Positions 52,329 through 64,000 of a stretch of 64,000 nucleotides of DNA are shown here, piece by piece. A program made the translations under genes and the position numbers. Position 1 is the stretch's first letter, and each line of letters begins with the position of its first letter. Below the pieces are notes generated by a model. That model had not been told where the DNA came from. It was given only the letters and a program-made list of their open reading frames with translations, and did not search any database. Source of the stretch: Brachypodius melanocephalos (taxonomy: Eukaryota; Chordata; Aves; Passeriformes; Pycnonotidae); contig VZSR01003798.1 in NCBI GenBank assembly GCA_013398615.1, forward strand, positions 6,240,045 through 6,304,044. The letters are read 5' to 3'.

Positions 52329-52598
52329 TACTGCAGAATATGCTACAAAATAAAATTATCTAAAGCAGTTAGAGCCTCTCCCAACATTATAGAGTTCATA
52401 TGACAGCAAAGTACACTTGTGTAGGAAAATCATACTGGTCAGAAGAAGAGGCTGCCAGGGTCACCTCCTCCAACCTGATGTCCAGGCAAAGCCAACTCGG
52501 GTTGTCAAGGCCTTGTTGAGGTGCAAGGATTACTGGCAGGGCCATAGCAAGACCTTCGGATTGCAAGGAGCCCTGATGAGATAAACTGAATATCCTAC

Positions 52599-52895
52599 CT
52601 GGAAAAGGCTTTTCAAGGAAGTGTCCTTTGATAGTTTGGTTGGCTGAGCCCAGCTGGTTGGTAGCCACAATCGTGTAGTTGCCATTGTTGTAGTGAGTGG
52701 GTTTGTTGAAGAGCAGGCAACCCTCAGACACTTCCCCTTGCTGGTAAAACTCCATGCGGATGATCTCCGTCTCCCGGAGGACCTGGCCGTTGTGCAGCCA
52801 GTGCAGGGTGGGAGCTGGGTTCCCATGCACTGCAAATGCAATGCAGTGGTCCATGTGCAGCACCGGCTCCTCCAGGGTGAGGATGCGAGGGGGAT
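52599..52895 (-). CDS. NTRK3: NTRK3 exon: Ig domain 2 (neurotrophin-binding)
   Basis: A 297-nt exon encoding the whole second Ig-like domain (d5), which in Trk receptors is the main neurotrophin-binding domain and here would contact NT-3. The translation begins PPRILTLEEPVLHMDHCIAF and includes the tryptophan in TLHWLHNGQ. It has two cysteines (DHC and EGC) that I match to the surface disulfide of TrkC d5. It carries the invariant FNKPTHYNNGNYT stretch and sequons NYT and NQT, and ends GHFLEKPFP. The acceptor is ctctctgctag and the donor is GTAGGA from 52598. It is the largest coding exon in the window. The last base G needs AG of the microexon or TT of the stalk exon, so either splice choice stays in frame. 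Confidence 0.97.
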
Positions 52896-55020
52896 CTAGC
52901 AGAGAGAAACATGGCAGGCTCACAGCAACCTCCACCCAACGCCACCACTCTGTGCACCACGGAAACTAAGAGCATTGAAAACCTCCAAAATCAACTCGGT
53001 CCTCCTACTCTTCCCATGGATGTCTGTAAAAAAGCAGAATCACCAGAACCACTCCACCCTCCCTCGAAGGAGGGTCTGAGCCGTAGCCAGGCCTCTTGGC
53101 CTTCCAAACAGGGGTATAAATTAAAGACAGGGATGGAAATTTCACCAGCTCAGAAACAATGAAGCTTGAACTGTCCTGTCCACACACCTACTGCGGCTCT
53201 CCTTCCCTCAAGGAATCCTGGGGAGACTGCCTGTCCCCATTAAGGAGGACATGGTGACGTAGCAGTGTTGTATTACACATGTGCAAGGTGCCTGTGAGAG
53301 CTCTCCAGTCACGCTGAGCAATTCTGGATGGCATAGCTGTGGAAGCAAACATCCCTCAGAGACTGACTGTCCTTGGGGGCTTTGACTGCCTGAATATCCC
53401 AAAGGAGTTCTCACTCGCCGAACAGCCTCCAGGGGTGTTTTAATTAAAGGGAACAGAGTGGGAGAGGGATAAGAAAAGCAGGAACTCCACCTGCAATTTA
53501 TTGCATATGCACTGTCTTCCCCTTGGGACACCAAGAATTCAAATGTTGCTCTGCTATAGTTTCTAAAACCCCATTTACAACACCTACACCTAAGGTCCCA
53601 AACCCCAAGGCTGGCAAGGTCTGAACTAGAAGAACAAGTTTCGTGCAAAAATACATGACACAAAGATGTATGTCTTCCCTAAAACTCTCCTTTCTCATCC
53701 AGCTACAAACACAATCCATTGGGCATCCACAAGGAGGAAAACCAACATACCAACTCAGACCCATCTTTGTGAAAAAAGACAGTGAATTTTTAAGTTAGTG
53801 AAGGTGACAGAAGAGAAGAAGGTGCAGAGCTGGTTGGAGCTCAGCAAAATTCTCCCACCAGCACCCATCTACCCTGAACCACAGAGTCGTGTCCCAGCCG
53901 CCCTCTCGTTCACAAGCCCAGATCCGCATGTGGCTTGTTCATATCTTCCTGGCAAGGGGATTCAAAACAGGCAGCCACCTACACACACAAACCCAGATCT
54001 TTTCAGTGTGAAATCACAGCCCCAGTGATGGCTCCGTGAAACAAGAGCAAGGGTGGCAGAATCTGTCAGCAGCTTAGAGGATTTCATGGGTGAAAATGGG
54101 CATAATGCTGTTCAAGGTGTGGAGAAACAGATGCTAAAACACCATGCAAAAAACACCCGTCTGCTGACCAGTCAGCTCTGAGCTGGGCTGAACTTTAATT
54201 ACCTCCATCCTTCAATCCATAAATAGCACTTACTGGAAAGAAGATGAAAAGTAGTAAAGCATCACACAGCATGCATTGGTTTACCAAGAGTAGCCAGAAT
54301 CCCACAAGGGTCTCTGCTCTGCATGGCTAGGTCGGGGGTGGGGGACAGATCCTCAAACTACAGAGTAAGGGCAAATATTACAGACACAGCAAAATATAGC
54401 AAATCTCAGCTGCTTAAGTCCACAAAGCTGTGTAAACTTCCTTTTAAGGTCAAGGTTTTGTTATATTAGAAAGCACAAAAAGTTGAGCTACTTGCAGAAA
54501 AAAGTGAACAGTTCAAATTTGACACGTGCACATTTATATGACATTTGCAGTTAAACTTTGTAGGATCTGACCTGAGAGGAAGCACAAAGATCCCTGAAAT
54601 TAGTTGCAAGTTTTAAACTGTCTTTAGCAAGAGTGCCATTGAACCTCTCACATAGCATCTGGACAAGAAATTTTGCATTTGTTAAGAGATTTTTAGCCCC
54701 TCTTTGGCTTTCCTTTAGTATACTGAATCTTCCAAAACACAGGCAGGAAATGCCCACCACCACCACTGTGGCACTGCTGTTCCTTCCCTGCTCTCATGCT
54801 CATTTCTGGATTAATGGAAGCATCAGGAAAGCAAAATTACTGACATTTGAGAGAGAGGAAGTTGTGTGAGGATCCACCTCCATCTCACTGTGCTCAGCTC
54901 CCCCTAATCTTCACCCATAAAACCAGCATGACACAGGTAGCCAGTGGCCATGCATTCAAACGGCTCCTAGGGCAGCCTCTCTGAGCTCTGTTTGGACAAG
55001 GTCTCTCCACTGGTACTTAC
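52896..55020 (-). other. NTRK3: NTRK3 intron between Ig1b and Ig2 exons
   Basis: A 2125-nt intron, donor GTAAGT and acceptor ctctctgctag. I see no repeat family, exon or RNA gene. The open frame that runs upstream of the Ig2 exon is intronic read-through. Confidence 0.85.
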
Positions 55021-55162
55021 AGTAGACAGTGAGCAGCACACTGGCATTGCTCATCCCCACCACGTTCTCAGCAATGCAGGTAAGCAGGAATCCATTGTCC
55101 TCGCTGGTGACGTTCACCAAGGTCAAATTGATGGCATGAACGTTGGTCCAGTTGAGGTTGGT
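55021..55162 (-). CDS. NTRK3: NTRK3 exon: Ig domain 1, second half
   Basis: A 142-nt exon encoding the C-terminal half of Ig domain 1. It starts TNLNWTNVHAINLTLVNVTS, contains the F-strand signature EDNGFLLTCIAEN (Asp, Gly and the second Ig cysteine), and ends SNASVLLTVY. Four N-glycosylation sequons (NWT, NLT, NVT, NAS) make it the most densely glycosylated exon here. The acceptor is tttttag before ACCAAC and the donor is GTAAGT from 55020. The final T pairs with AT of the next exon to give Tyr, completing the YPPR linker between the Ig domains. Confidence 0.96.
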
Positions 55163-55739
55163 CTAAAAATCCCAGAGAGAAATTCAGAGAGAAATCGGTA
55201 TCTGGTGGCTCCTTTCCTCCCCTCTACCACCCCCAGAAAAGGAGGATCACAGTTTCTGCGTGAGGAGATCTCCAAAATCCAGAGACAAGATGGGATTTGG
55301 GTGAAGAGAGGTGTTTTCTCACCTGGTCAAACACACATCTTGTAAGAGGACATACTGGTATGGGGAGAGCCATGGCATTGCAGCACTGATAAGTATGGCT
55401 GGCCTCTAGAAAATCTTACTTAGCTGCTACTTATCTATTGCAAACAGGAGGTTTCAGTGGAGTTCCATCAGAAGACACATGAGTTAATTCAACCAGGGAG
55501 CACTGAGCTCTGAAGCTCTCTCACCCTCACTTTCCAGCCATACAGAAGAAAGGTTTTGTTCCCGAGCTTCTCATATGGATAGAGCATGGCTTCAACTTTC
55601 CTTTGGATACAACAATTTCTCTTTTCTCACACCATCTACCTGACCCTCTGCCCTGCATACATGAACCTGGGAAACCCTCGCAGCTGCTTTGCTCTTGCCA
55701 CATTGAGCAGAGGCAGCCCTGAGGTGCTGCAGCCCCTAC
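55163..55739 (-). other. NTRK3: NTRK3 intron splitting Ig domain 1
   Basis: A 577-nt intron, donor GTAGGG and acceptor tttttag. It is the shortest intron in the window. It splits Ig domain 1 between strands, as in other Trk genes. Nothing else is recognised. Confidence 0.85.
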
Positions 55740-55882
55740 CTGGTGGGTGTTGATGGAGTGGAGTTCAGCCACCGTCCAGTCCACGTCCGGCAGTGGCGAT
55801 CCGGAGCCATTGCAGGTGATGACGGCGTTCTCCCCTTCCCGCACTGTCAGGTTCACGTGGCTCACACTGATCTCAGGGAGGT
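55740..55882 (-). CDS. NTRK3: NTRK3 exon: Ig domain 1, first half
   Basis: A 143-nt exon encoding the N-terminal half of the first Ig-like C2 domain (d4) of TrkC. The translation begins LPEISVSHVNLTVREGENAV, continues with the B-strand cysteine in VITCNGSGSP and the core tryptophan in PDVDWTV, and ends HSINTHQ. Sequons NLT and NGS are present. The acceptor follows a pyrimidine tract ending cctttag, and the donor is GTAGGG from 55739. The phase is 2 in and 0 out, which matches both neighbours. The residues TVAELHS differ from human IVTGLQS (from memory), a substitution I associate with birds. Confidence 0.96.
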
Positions 55883-58164
55883 CTAAAGGAGACAAAAAAT
55901 ACCACTCAGGTGTGGGGCAGAATTTCCTACAGCCAGCCATGGGAAGTGTGTGGACCAAGATCCCACCAAGCTGTTTTCCAAATCAGCCTCCAGCACCTCG
56001 AGGTGAGTAGCATGAGGCAACAGCATGGCCTTGCCCTACCAAGAAAACAAGGGGTGTTGGAGACAGGAGAAAACGTAGACACTGGAGACATGCCAGCTGA
56101 GCAGACCCTCTCATCAGCTTTGAATCTAACACTTGCTGTCCAGTTCTGATCACTCTTCCTCTCGCAACCCCCGTGCCCATCTCTCTACTTCCACAGAAGC
56201 TGCTCATGAGGGCAGCCACCTGGGATGAGAACACTGTGTGTACCAGGAGAGAATCCAAGGCATCCCCACCTCCAGGGACAAGGCACAGAGCACTCAGCAT
56301 TCCAGGTGAAGAAATTGTCCCTCTAATTTATAACAATCAAGAAAAGATGACCAAGGATGTGTCCTCACATTAACTGCAGCTCTCCTAATAGAAGGTGCCC
56401 TTGTTCTTCGCCGGTGGTAGCAGAGGGATTCACTGATTTATGGTGGCTCTGATTTACACCAGTTCCTTACTCGGTGCCACAGGCACCAAATATCCTTGCA
56501 ATGTGAAACAAGACAGTGCTGGTTGCAAGAAGGCCAAATAGTTCTCTTGAATAGGGGAGGTTCTCAGAAACAAATTAAGTAAGCAGGGCAGGAGGAACTG
56601 ACCAGTGGTCCCATCCCATCATAGGGTAGCAGCACCCATCATGCCAAGGCAAAGCCAAGGATGGGGACACACACCCATTCATGGCCATCAGAAAATGACA
56701 CCAGGAGGGAAGGAACATTGTACTGACTGGGGGAATGCCAGAAGAAAGAAAGCAGCTCTCAAGACCTGGCAAAACTGTGCAGATGGCAGGAATAGTGGAG
56801 AGGGAGATGGGAAGGACATGTATGATCTTCTCCAGGCTGAGCCAGTATCAAACACTGCCACACCAAGCCATGCCTGCCCTCAGCACCAAAGGACAAGGAT
56901 AATTGTGGTGTTCTTACAACATCTCTGGAGTCTTAACACTTGAACAGAAAGAGTCCTCTGGAGGAAAACAGATCACTGTGGCTCCCTGCCTTTCCAGGAA
57001 TTTGCATGGTCAGAGGAGGTGCTTACTCTACACACCAGCACATTTTTGCTCCCAATTCAGCACCCTGTTGTCCCCTGCAGTCTAATGTCACCACTGATGG
57101 AGCCATCTCTCCTCCTGTCCCTGATCCCTAAGGATTTCTTTGTTGTTGTTTAATCCTTTCAGCTCATTCATCGCATGTGGGGCGGAAATTACAGCACTCC
57201 CAAATCTTTTTAGTTCATCCACACGAAGGCCCACTTTGGCCAATTTCCAGAGCTTAAAGGGACAGGGTGAGCTTGGAAAAAAAAAACCCTAACCAACAAA
57301 ATAACAAAAAAACAAGTCATGCAAATCCAAATGTGCATGCTGTTTGTCTACTCCTGCTACAAGTAACAAGTCAAAATCCCTAGTATAGAGGATGATTACA
57401 AAAAAAATTTTAAAAAAAAAAATCTGGTTTTCCTCCTTTTTTCAGCCTGTGAGTTTGACAGCTGCTTGTGTACAGACAGTTTAATTGCTCTGTGGAAGGT
57501 ACATCTCTTTTTCCTTACTCTGCAAGGGATGCTTTCCAGTAATAGCAATAGCAGAGCAAAACCTGACACCAAACAGGCAGCTGATGTGTGAACAAGGTGA
57601 AGGAAAAAGGGATAACTATTGAACATGCCTCGTGTTGCTCCTGGGGCTGCTGGACTCTTTTAAACATCAGCAGGAAATAGAAAGAGATATAAAGTCACTT
57701 CTGGCTCTTCCCTACAGATATGGGATTTCAATTGAAAAATAAAACAAAAGAAAACGAATAGAAACATGTATTTCCTAAGAGTAATTACAAAAGATTCAGT
57801 GGCAGTGTCTTTTAACAATATGCTGCTTCTAGGATTCATTAGACACAGGAAGAGCTACATGAAACAGCTCTTTTCAAGACATCACACAGACTCACTACAG
57901 ACACTCTGGCAAGCAGCAGCATTGCAGTAAAGAAAAAGCCCCAAATCACCCAATATCTTTCATACACACATTAATAGCAGCCTCACATTTACCCAGATAT
58001 TCTATTTTTAATCTACAAACTATCCCAACCACCCTCAACCTTCTTGTTCTCAACCCCATGGAGAGATCCTGCTACATCAGGTTCCCAAAATAGCTGAACC
58101 TGAGGTGTTGGCTTGGACAGGGATCCCTCCTGGCCTCCCTCGTGTCCAGCCCAGGGATCCTTAC
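55883..58164 (-). other. NTRK3: NTRK3 intron between LRRCT and Ig1a exons
   Basis: A 2282-nt intron, donor GTAAGG and acceptor cctttag. Poly-A and poly-T runs lie near 57280 and 57398-57422. A stretch at about 57130-57260 is unusually free of repeats and could be conserved non-coding DNA. No exon is seen. Confidence 0.85.
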
Positions 58165-58322
58165 CACACTGGGTGATGTTCATCTCCTTCAGAGTGATGA
58201 TGGCTGCATCCATGGTCATGCAGTAGAGATCCTGGTACTGCAGGTTTGCCTCGCTCTTCTCCTGCCAGAGCTGGATCCAGCGGATGTCACAGCTGCAGTT
58301 AAAAAGGTTCCTCTCTAGTCTC
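58165..58322 (-). CDS. NTRK3: NTRK3 exon: LRR C-terminal cap
   Basis: A 158-nt exon encoding the cysteine cap that closes the leucine-rich-repeat domain of TrkC. The translation starts RLERNLFNCSCDIRWIQLW and ends near MNITQC, with the LRRCT pattern C-x-C followed by two later cysteines. It contains NCS and NIT glycosylation sequons. The acceptor is ctgcctgcag at 58323-58332 and the donor is GTAAGG from 58164. One leading G completes the previous codon and one trailing G joins AC of the next exon to give Asp, so the phases agree. The central stretch EKSEANLQYQDLYC is more diverged from human TrkC than the flanks, as I recall it. The short LRR exons expected just upstream are not visible in the remaining 5.7 kb. 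Confidence 0.95.
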
Positions 58323-61300
58323 CTGCAGGCAGAGAGAGGTGAGAGAGAATGGTGGGATGGGAAAGGATGAGCAGAGCCGTCACCTAGCTCTGGAATCCCC
58401 AAGGAGGACAGCCACCATGCCTGTGTAAGAGCCAAAGTAGAATCTTCTCCACATTATCCACCCAGGGTCTTCTGGCACTTATTATTCCTATCTTTCCCAC
58501 AGTCACACATCCGTGCCTTCACACAACCTCTTCACGAGTGCACACAAGGTTTTACACCTCCCAGGGCAGCACACAGATGCATTCACTGCCTCTCACCACA
58601 ACATCCACACTACTGTGGCTTGGTCCCATTGCCAGCCAGACACCCAAAAGAGTCACTCCTCAACAAAGGAGCAATAGCTCTCTTCTGCCTTAAAATATTG
58701 ATTTACACCTTCAAATCCCACTTCAGTGGTGGTCCTAGACTCCGCTGGGCAAAGCACAATTCAAGTCCCCACAAGCACTCAGAGAAGCTGGCAGCTCTTC
58801 TCCCAAGTTCCTCGTACAGACACAGGCTGCTGGTGACCCAGAACACAAGCTAATGTGCAGGGGAACATGCATTTTAATCAAATCAATCAGCACTGTGCTG
58901 AGACCCTGCTGACCTGGCCAGGAGAAATGGAGAAAAGCACTGCCTTTAATGTACTTCATTTAAACCACACTTACACATAGTTTATATACCAGGAATGTTT
59001 ATTATAATTGATTTTCCAACCTATTAACCATTTCATTTACATTTTAAGAGCTCTGCAGATCTCTGTGGACATGCAAGAAAGGCAAGTCCCAGTAGGGAGA
59101 AGAGCCCAGTGTTCAGCCAGGACTGAGTTACCAAAGGTGGTTTGGTAATTTGAGCAAAACTAGGAGATACAGCCTGAACAAACAAAATATCTTCCCACAC
59201 AACTGTAAAGCAAAGAAATTTGGGATCAGCAGAGCCAGCAGTGCCAAAACTGAGCTCAGTCACCCCAAAGCAGAAGGGCATCTCAAAAGGTCAAACCATT
59301 GTTTCACGTGATATCTAGATCCCCCATCACACAGAGGAAAGCAATTTTCCTGCTCTGTTCTATGTGTTACTGCAAAATTCATGCTCGCTTTTACAAAATT
59401 AATTTCACCGACTAACAGGATTTGGAAACAACCTTCCAAACATCTGCAGCTGCCATTTTGTCAATAGAGTGCTGCAAAAGGAGGAACTGAAGGGGTCTTC
59501 TGGAAGCACCCAGGCTTGCTAAACCTGAACCCTAATGATGCCACTTTGCATTTTCAAATACATCAACATGTCATCTGACCTTTTTTTTTTTAGAGCAAAC
59601 ACTGAGTTAAGCTTCACTCTGTGGCTTTTCATTAGTTCATTTCTTTCCCACCAAAAGAACATAAACCTCTGTGACACAGGTACAAGGCTCAGACAAGCAA
59701 CTCAAAGGCCAAAGCACTAAATTTAACAGACCAGAGCAGATTAGTGCAGTGATTTGGTGGGATTTGAGTGATGAGACATTCCCTGAGTGCTCTGACAGGT
59801 ACTGCCAGGGCTTTGCACAGGCTTTGCATCCTCTTCCACACAGCCATGAATCTCCTTCTCAGGACCCTCCCAGAATCACTGATGCCAACAGGACATGGGA
59901 TGGGGGTGAGGGCTGTGGCAGATCAGGTAACTGGGGATGTACCCTGGGACCTGGCAGGGAGCTGAGGGAGCTCAGATGCAATGGGGGAGAAATTCTGCAC
60001 TGCTGCAAATATCCTCACAAAACGAGGCTGCTGGGAGAGCTGCTGTCCTAGCACTTAAGGGCAGCTCTGTAAGTAACAGAGAGCAGCTTTCCCTGCCCAT
60101 TGCTAATTCATGAAGGGCCATGAATAATGCAGGAGCCACGGGCTTCAGGGCAGAACTTGCCCACAACCTGCCCCAACACCAGCCATGTAACTGGCTCTAA
60201 TCGAGACCCCCAGAGGGGCTTTTGCACAAATTAACTCCCATCACAGGCTGGATGTGCTGAGTGCCACGGGCACCTGGCACAGCTCTGTGGGTAGAAGGGG
60301 CATGCGTGCACCCTTTGCTAAATGCATTGCTAAAGCATTCCCAACATGCGGAAAATACCCCTTTCCTCCTGTCTTGGTGCCTGTCTTGCCATTCCAGCCA
60401 GCTATCCAGAGAAATGCACAGAGAATTCCACACTCACACTGTTCTAAACCCTCCCAAAACCCTGAATTTCCAATTCTCTCCTCAGACCCCTCACCTTGCA
60501 GGGACCATTAGGAGATGCAGCTGCTTCCAACTCTTTGTCTCACATCTCTGTAACACACCTCCACTACCTACAACCCTCTGCTTGTGGATATAAAGGCACC
60601 TTCTCTTCCTGAAGAAGGAGAAGCACCTTGGGGACCACAGGTGCAGCAACACCTCAGTGAGGATTAAGGCAAGGGGCTCTTCGTGGGACACATCCAGCAC
60701 AGCTTACTCCTGGAAGGAACAAACAAACCCAAAGGGCATATTTTGCACGCAGGCTGCAATTGTTGCCAAAGCATGGCTTGGCTGCAGGCACTCAGGAGCT
60801 GTGCACACCCCCACAGCTTCTTCAGCCCTCCTTAAAATTGAAAATGAATTTGAGAAACAGCAAATATCACAGTTGCATGGGAGCTGGGCTCTCTGCACAA
60901 GCAGAGCTGCTCTGTGACTCAAGGAGTTCATCCAAAAAGGGGCTGAGCCTGACCTGAGACAGAGCCATCCACCAGCACCACAAGCAGAGAGTTATAGTAG
61001 GGTGTACTCAGGGCACAGCCCCTTCCCTAAACAGGAACACTACATTTGGGTAAGAGGAAAATTGTGACAATCATGCCAAGAGCTGTCATTTGATGGGACA
61101 ATGACCCATCAAAACTGCAACCCTAGAGCCATGCAGGCATCAAGTCAACTCTGGAACAAAAGTGATGCTGCTGGTGCCTGGTTGAGCCCAGCTTTGCCCC
61201 CTGCAGAGAACTGTACCCACTATCTCCCAAAACTGCTTGGACAGCCTTCACCAGGGTGGACCAGCGGAGGAGACAGATGCCATCAACACTCCAGCATGTT

Positions 61301-64000
61301 CTGGAACAGACAGGGACTTCACAGTTTTTTCCAGACTAGGCAGCTAAATGAGACACATGCCCTGTCCCATGCCTCCCCACTCATCAGCTAAAGCAAAGCT
61401 GTCTGCAGCTAAAACCTCTCAGAGGGCAGCAGAGATCCTTGCCACACTTCTCCTGTCTGTTTCAATTCACATAAAATTCCTGCCAAGGTTTCATACTCTT
61501 ACAATTAAAATGCTCTTTCTACCTTGGGACTGAGGCCACTTCCCTAAGCTTGGGAAGCAAGGAGCACTCAACAGAGAGAGAAAAATAATCTAGACTTTTT
61601 TGTTCCTATTAATTTCCCAGAACCGGGGTTTCTCTTGGTGATCCAACCAAAACTGTTGTTTCTGAACCCCTGCCAGAAGGGGCTGGGATAGAAAGGGAAG
61701 GGCTGGGACAGGGAGTGGTGTGTTCTGTCTGGCAGCTGGCTCAGCTAATGCAGAGAGCAGGCAAGTACCCACTGCCTGGCCACAGCTCTATTACTGGGGC
61801 TGCTGGCAGTGATAAGTTTCAAAGCTGGAGGCACAGACCATGTTAAGTTGGACTCATAACATTAACAGAGATGCTGCTGTGCCCCATTCCCATCTAAGCC
61901 TCTTGCTGTAGCATTGCAGACATGTACTGCAGGGCAACTTGGCAGGGACTGCTGGTATTAGAAATGCTGATGGGTTGGGCAGAGCAGCAAGATGTTCAGG
62001 ACTACAAGGTTTTATACAACCAAAGATGTAATTGGATCCAGAGTCTTAGGTCTTTCCGGGAAGGAATTTCTTGAAATGTCAGCTCTAAGCTCTCTGAGGA
62101 CATGACAAAGGAAGCCAAGGACATGACAGAGGAAACCAGCTGTGACTTCTGGATAAGAAAGGCTCTAAGTCCAATGTTTATGAGCTGTTGCATGTGTCAG
62201 ATGCTTCCCTGCGCACACTCAGCTTCAGACTTCGGAGAGTTGTGCGCTCATTAGCCTGAGCCCTGCTGGTCAAGGTCAGCCCATGCCATGGGAATTAGGA
62301 CTGGAGTTACTGGAAACCATTCCAAGCCTCGTTTCTAGCCAGAAAGAGCAAGAGATAATAGTCTCTGGAAGTGTGCCTCATTTTTGCCATCCTTTCTTCA
62401 GTGAGTCAGCAGGGGAAAATCTCAGCTCTGTTGAACAAGAAATCCTTCTTTAAAGCAATACCACGTTCATGAGGCTGCAATGCCTTGGATGCAGTCAAGC
62501 AGCAGTTTCAAGCCCCAAGTCGCCATCCACCTGCCCAGTACTCTTCTGATCTTCACTCCTCATTGTTCACTGTGAGTGGTTTTGTCAGGTTTGGTGTTCC
62601 CTGGCAATCTCCATGTCACACTCAGTTGTAGTTCCTCTCCTGGAGACAATCCTCCCACTGCTTCCCTCACCACATGCTCCACTGCTCCGAGCTGCCTCAT
62701 TGTAAGTCACCGTTTTGGCTTGGATGACTTTCCTTCCTCTGGATCCATGATTTCCTGATAGCACAGGGGCACTGGAATTCAGTATAAGGCATCTCTGGTG
62801 AGCCTCTGCACTCCCTTGTGCCACCAACCCTCCACACAGATGTAACCCTCTGGAGAGGAGGGGGCTCTTGCCAGCTTCTCTGTGTCCCTGGAGTCTTCCA
62901 GCCTCTCCATTGCTGTGCACAAATGCTGCTGCTCAGCCTGCCTTCCTCAGGCTAGCTGTCTCTGCATCGGCCTCTGCTGCTCACCACCTTCTCCCTTTCC
63001 AGAGAGTTTTGGCTCAGTTTCAAGTCCTTGGCTGATGTCAATCTGCAACTCCCTTTCTAGCTTTCACCAGTGTTTCACACTCACTTTATGTGGGCCATGT
63101 ATTCCATCTCTTTCCCAGGTTCTGGAAGCCTCCTTGGAGCTCAGTGTGCCAAAAAACTCTCTCTTACTCACCCATCCTCTGCATTTCTAAAAAAAAAAAT
63201 ACAGTATTTCCCACTTTTGTGGATCCATTAGTAATTTCTCTGCATCTTGGAGATCTTCTCCTCCCCACCAACGTGTTCCATCCTTCTAGCAGTCAGGACC
63301 ACAACCACCTCACAGTAGGTAACATGTCTTTATCTTAATTCCCAACATCTTTATGTAAATCATAATTCAGAGCCCATAGCTCAGGCTACACCTCTGTGCT
63401 GCCTTCATTCCAACAATTTCAAGGTTCAGCATGGCCTCTGGAAGGATGCTGCAGGCACATCCCCCTGCCCCCTAAAGACTGACATCCCAGTGGATATCAG
63501 ATAAAATATCCCTCTCCTGTCGTGTTTAGGGAGCAGCATCGCCACATTATTTTGGTAATCTCTATCCTAACTGTGCTTATGTGGAAGAAGGGTCCTTGGT
63601 TACAAGGAACTCTGCAAGGAACATCTGTCAGAGAGCACCTCAAGCAATTCTTTAGGAAAAATGAATTTGACCAGGCTCTTACTCCAGCCCAGCCATCAGC
63701 AAGGCAGCCCCTGTGGGCAGGCACATTTGTAGGTCTAAATTGCTCACTGGAGCTGGTGCCAGAGGTTGGTTTGCCAAGACCCCTTTCACAGCCTGGAACA
63801 GGAGAAGTTCAGCTGAGGCTCCTGCCCCATACGATGCCAAGCCTCCCTGTGGGACACTATGGACAACACACACCACATCAGTACTGCTTTCCCACCCCAC
63901 CATGGCTTCCTACCAACCAGCCCTGTGATCTCCCACACTTCTTTGTGTACTACTTCTTTTGTCCATAGGGGTTTGTTATCTCCAAGAAAACTGCCCTGAG
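58323..64000 (-). other. NTRK3: NTRK3 intron upstream of the LRRCT exon (partial)
   Basis: Intronic sequence 5' of the first recognised exon. I searched the minus strand for the short LRR exons (words such as INLSSNRLTTLSW) and for the cysteine-rich N-terminal cap and found none. The open frames here look like chance. The region contains no CR1 copy that I can recognise. Confidence 0.7.

Larger units (their letters stand above)
49199..52598 (-). other. NTRK3: NTRK3 intron between Ig2 exon and microexon
   Basis: A 3400-nt intron, donor GTAGGA and acceptor ccttt-ccacag. It contains a MIR-like relic (51317-51390), a short AAAC repeat (52303-52328), and a stretch at about 51500-52080 that looks unique and might be conserved non-coding DNA. 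No coding exon is seen. Confidence 0.85.
1..58322 (-). other. NTRK3: NTRK3 (TrkC neurotrophin-3 receptor) gene, partial
   Basis: This is the gene-level span of the eight coding exons listed separately. TrkC is a single-pass receptor tyrosine kinase that binds neurotrophin-3 in neurons and signals through Shc, PLC-gamma and PI3K. Seen here: the conceptual splice product runs without a stop through the LRR C-terminal cap, two Ig domains, stalk, transmembrane helix and juxtamembrane region. Exon phases match at every junction and every intron is GT-AG. Protein words such as FNKPTHYNNGNY, NKYGRRSKFGMK and VIENPQYFRQGHN are those I know from TrkC and differ from TrkA and TrkB. The gene is partial at both ends: the signal peptide and first LRR exons are upstream of 58322, past the right edge, and the kinase exons are past position 1. 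The first seven exons cluster within 12 kb and the eighth sits 41 kb further on. The residue choices (for example VLRETEII and FVSIGDYEV) look avian to me from memory. Confidence 0.97.

Noticed and set aside
52900..52935. Methionine start of the open frame containing the Ig2 exon
   Set aside because: It is intronic read-through; the exon starts at 52895 after a clear acceptor and joins the preceding exon in phase.
58323..64000. Upstream LRR exons of NTRK3
   Set aside because: No stretch reads as the expected LRR words with flanking splice sites; the exons are probably further upstream. Very short exons could still be missed by eye.
1..64000. Bacterial-type systems, CRISPR arrays, operons, tRNA or rRNA genes
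   Set aside because: The window is vertebrate intron and exon sequence; no evenly spaced direct repeats, rRNA words or cloverleaf candidates were seen.

Overview
This is vertebrate genomic DNA with long introns and short exons, not a microbial locus. It is most likely avian. Several LINEs of the CR1 family are present, including bird-type CR1 3' ends (for example 15328-15500 and 40409-40732), and the protein carries residues I associate with chicken TrkC rather than human TrkC. The species cannot be named from this window.

I recognise one gene, on the minus strand: NTRK3, which encodes the neurotrophin-3 receptor tyrosine kinase TrkC. Eight consecutive coding exons are visible, all with GT-AG splice sites and compatible phases, giving 1127 coding nt with no frameshift or stop. 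In transcription order (high to low coordinate) they encode: the LRR C-terminal cap (58322-58165); Ig domain 1 in two exons (55882-55740 and 55162-55021); Ig domain 2, the neurotrophin-binding domain (52895-52599); a 24-nt juxtamembrane microexon (49198-49175); the extracellular stalk (48367-48297); the transmembrane segment (46549-46447); and the intracellular juxtamembrane region with the NPQY docking site (5472-5284). The signal peptide and first LRR exons lie beyond the right edge, and the kinase exons beyond the left edge.

Layout: 1-5283 is intron leading towards the kinase exons. 5284-5472 is the juxtamembrane exon. 5473-46446 is a single intron of about 41 kb holding CR1 fragments, simple repeats and a small CpG-rich patch (about 43390-43680). 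46447-58322 is the exon-dense extracellular and transmembrane part. 58323-64000 is upstream intron with no exon that I can find.

Most open reading frames in the introns look like chance. I found no tRNA, rRNA, CRISPR array, operon or undescribed multi-gene system. The observations most worth checking are the intronic CpG-rich patch, the frame-neutral microexon, clusters of homeodomain-like TAATTA words, and possible intron-retention tails after the transmembrane and juxtamembrane exons.
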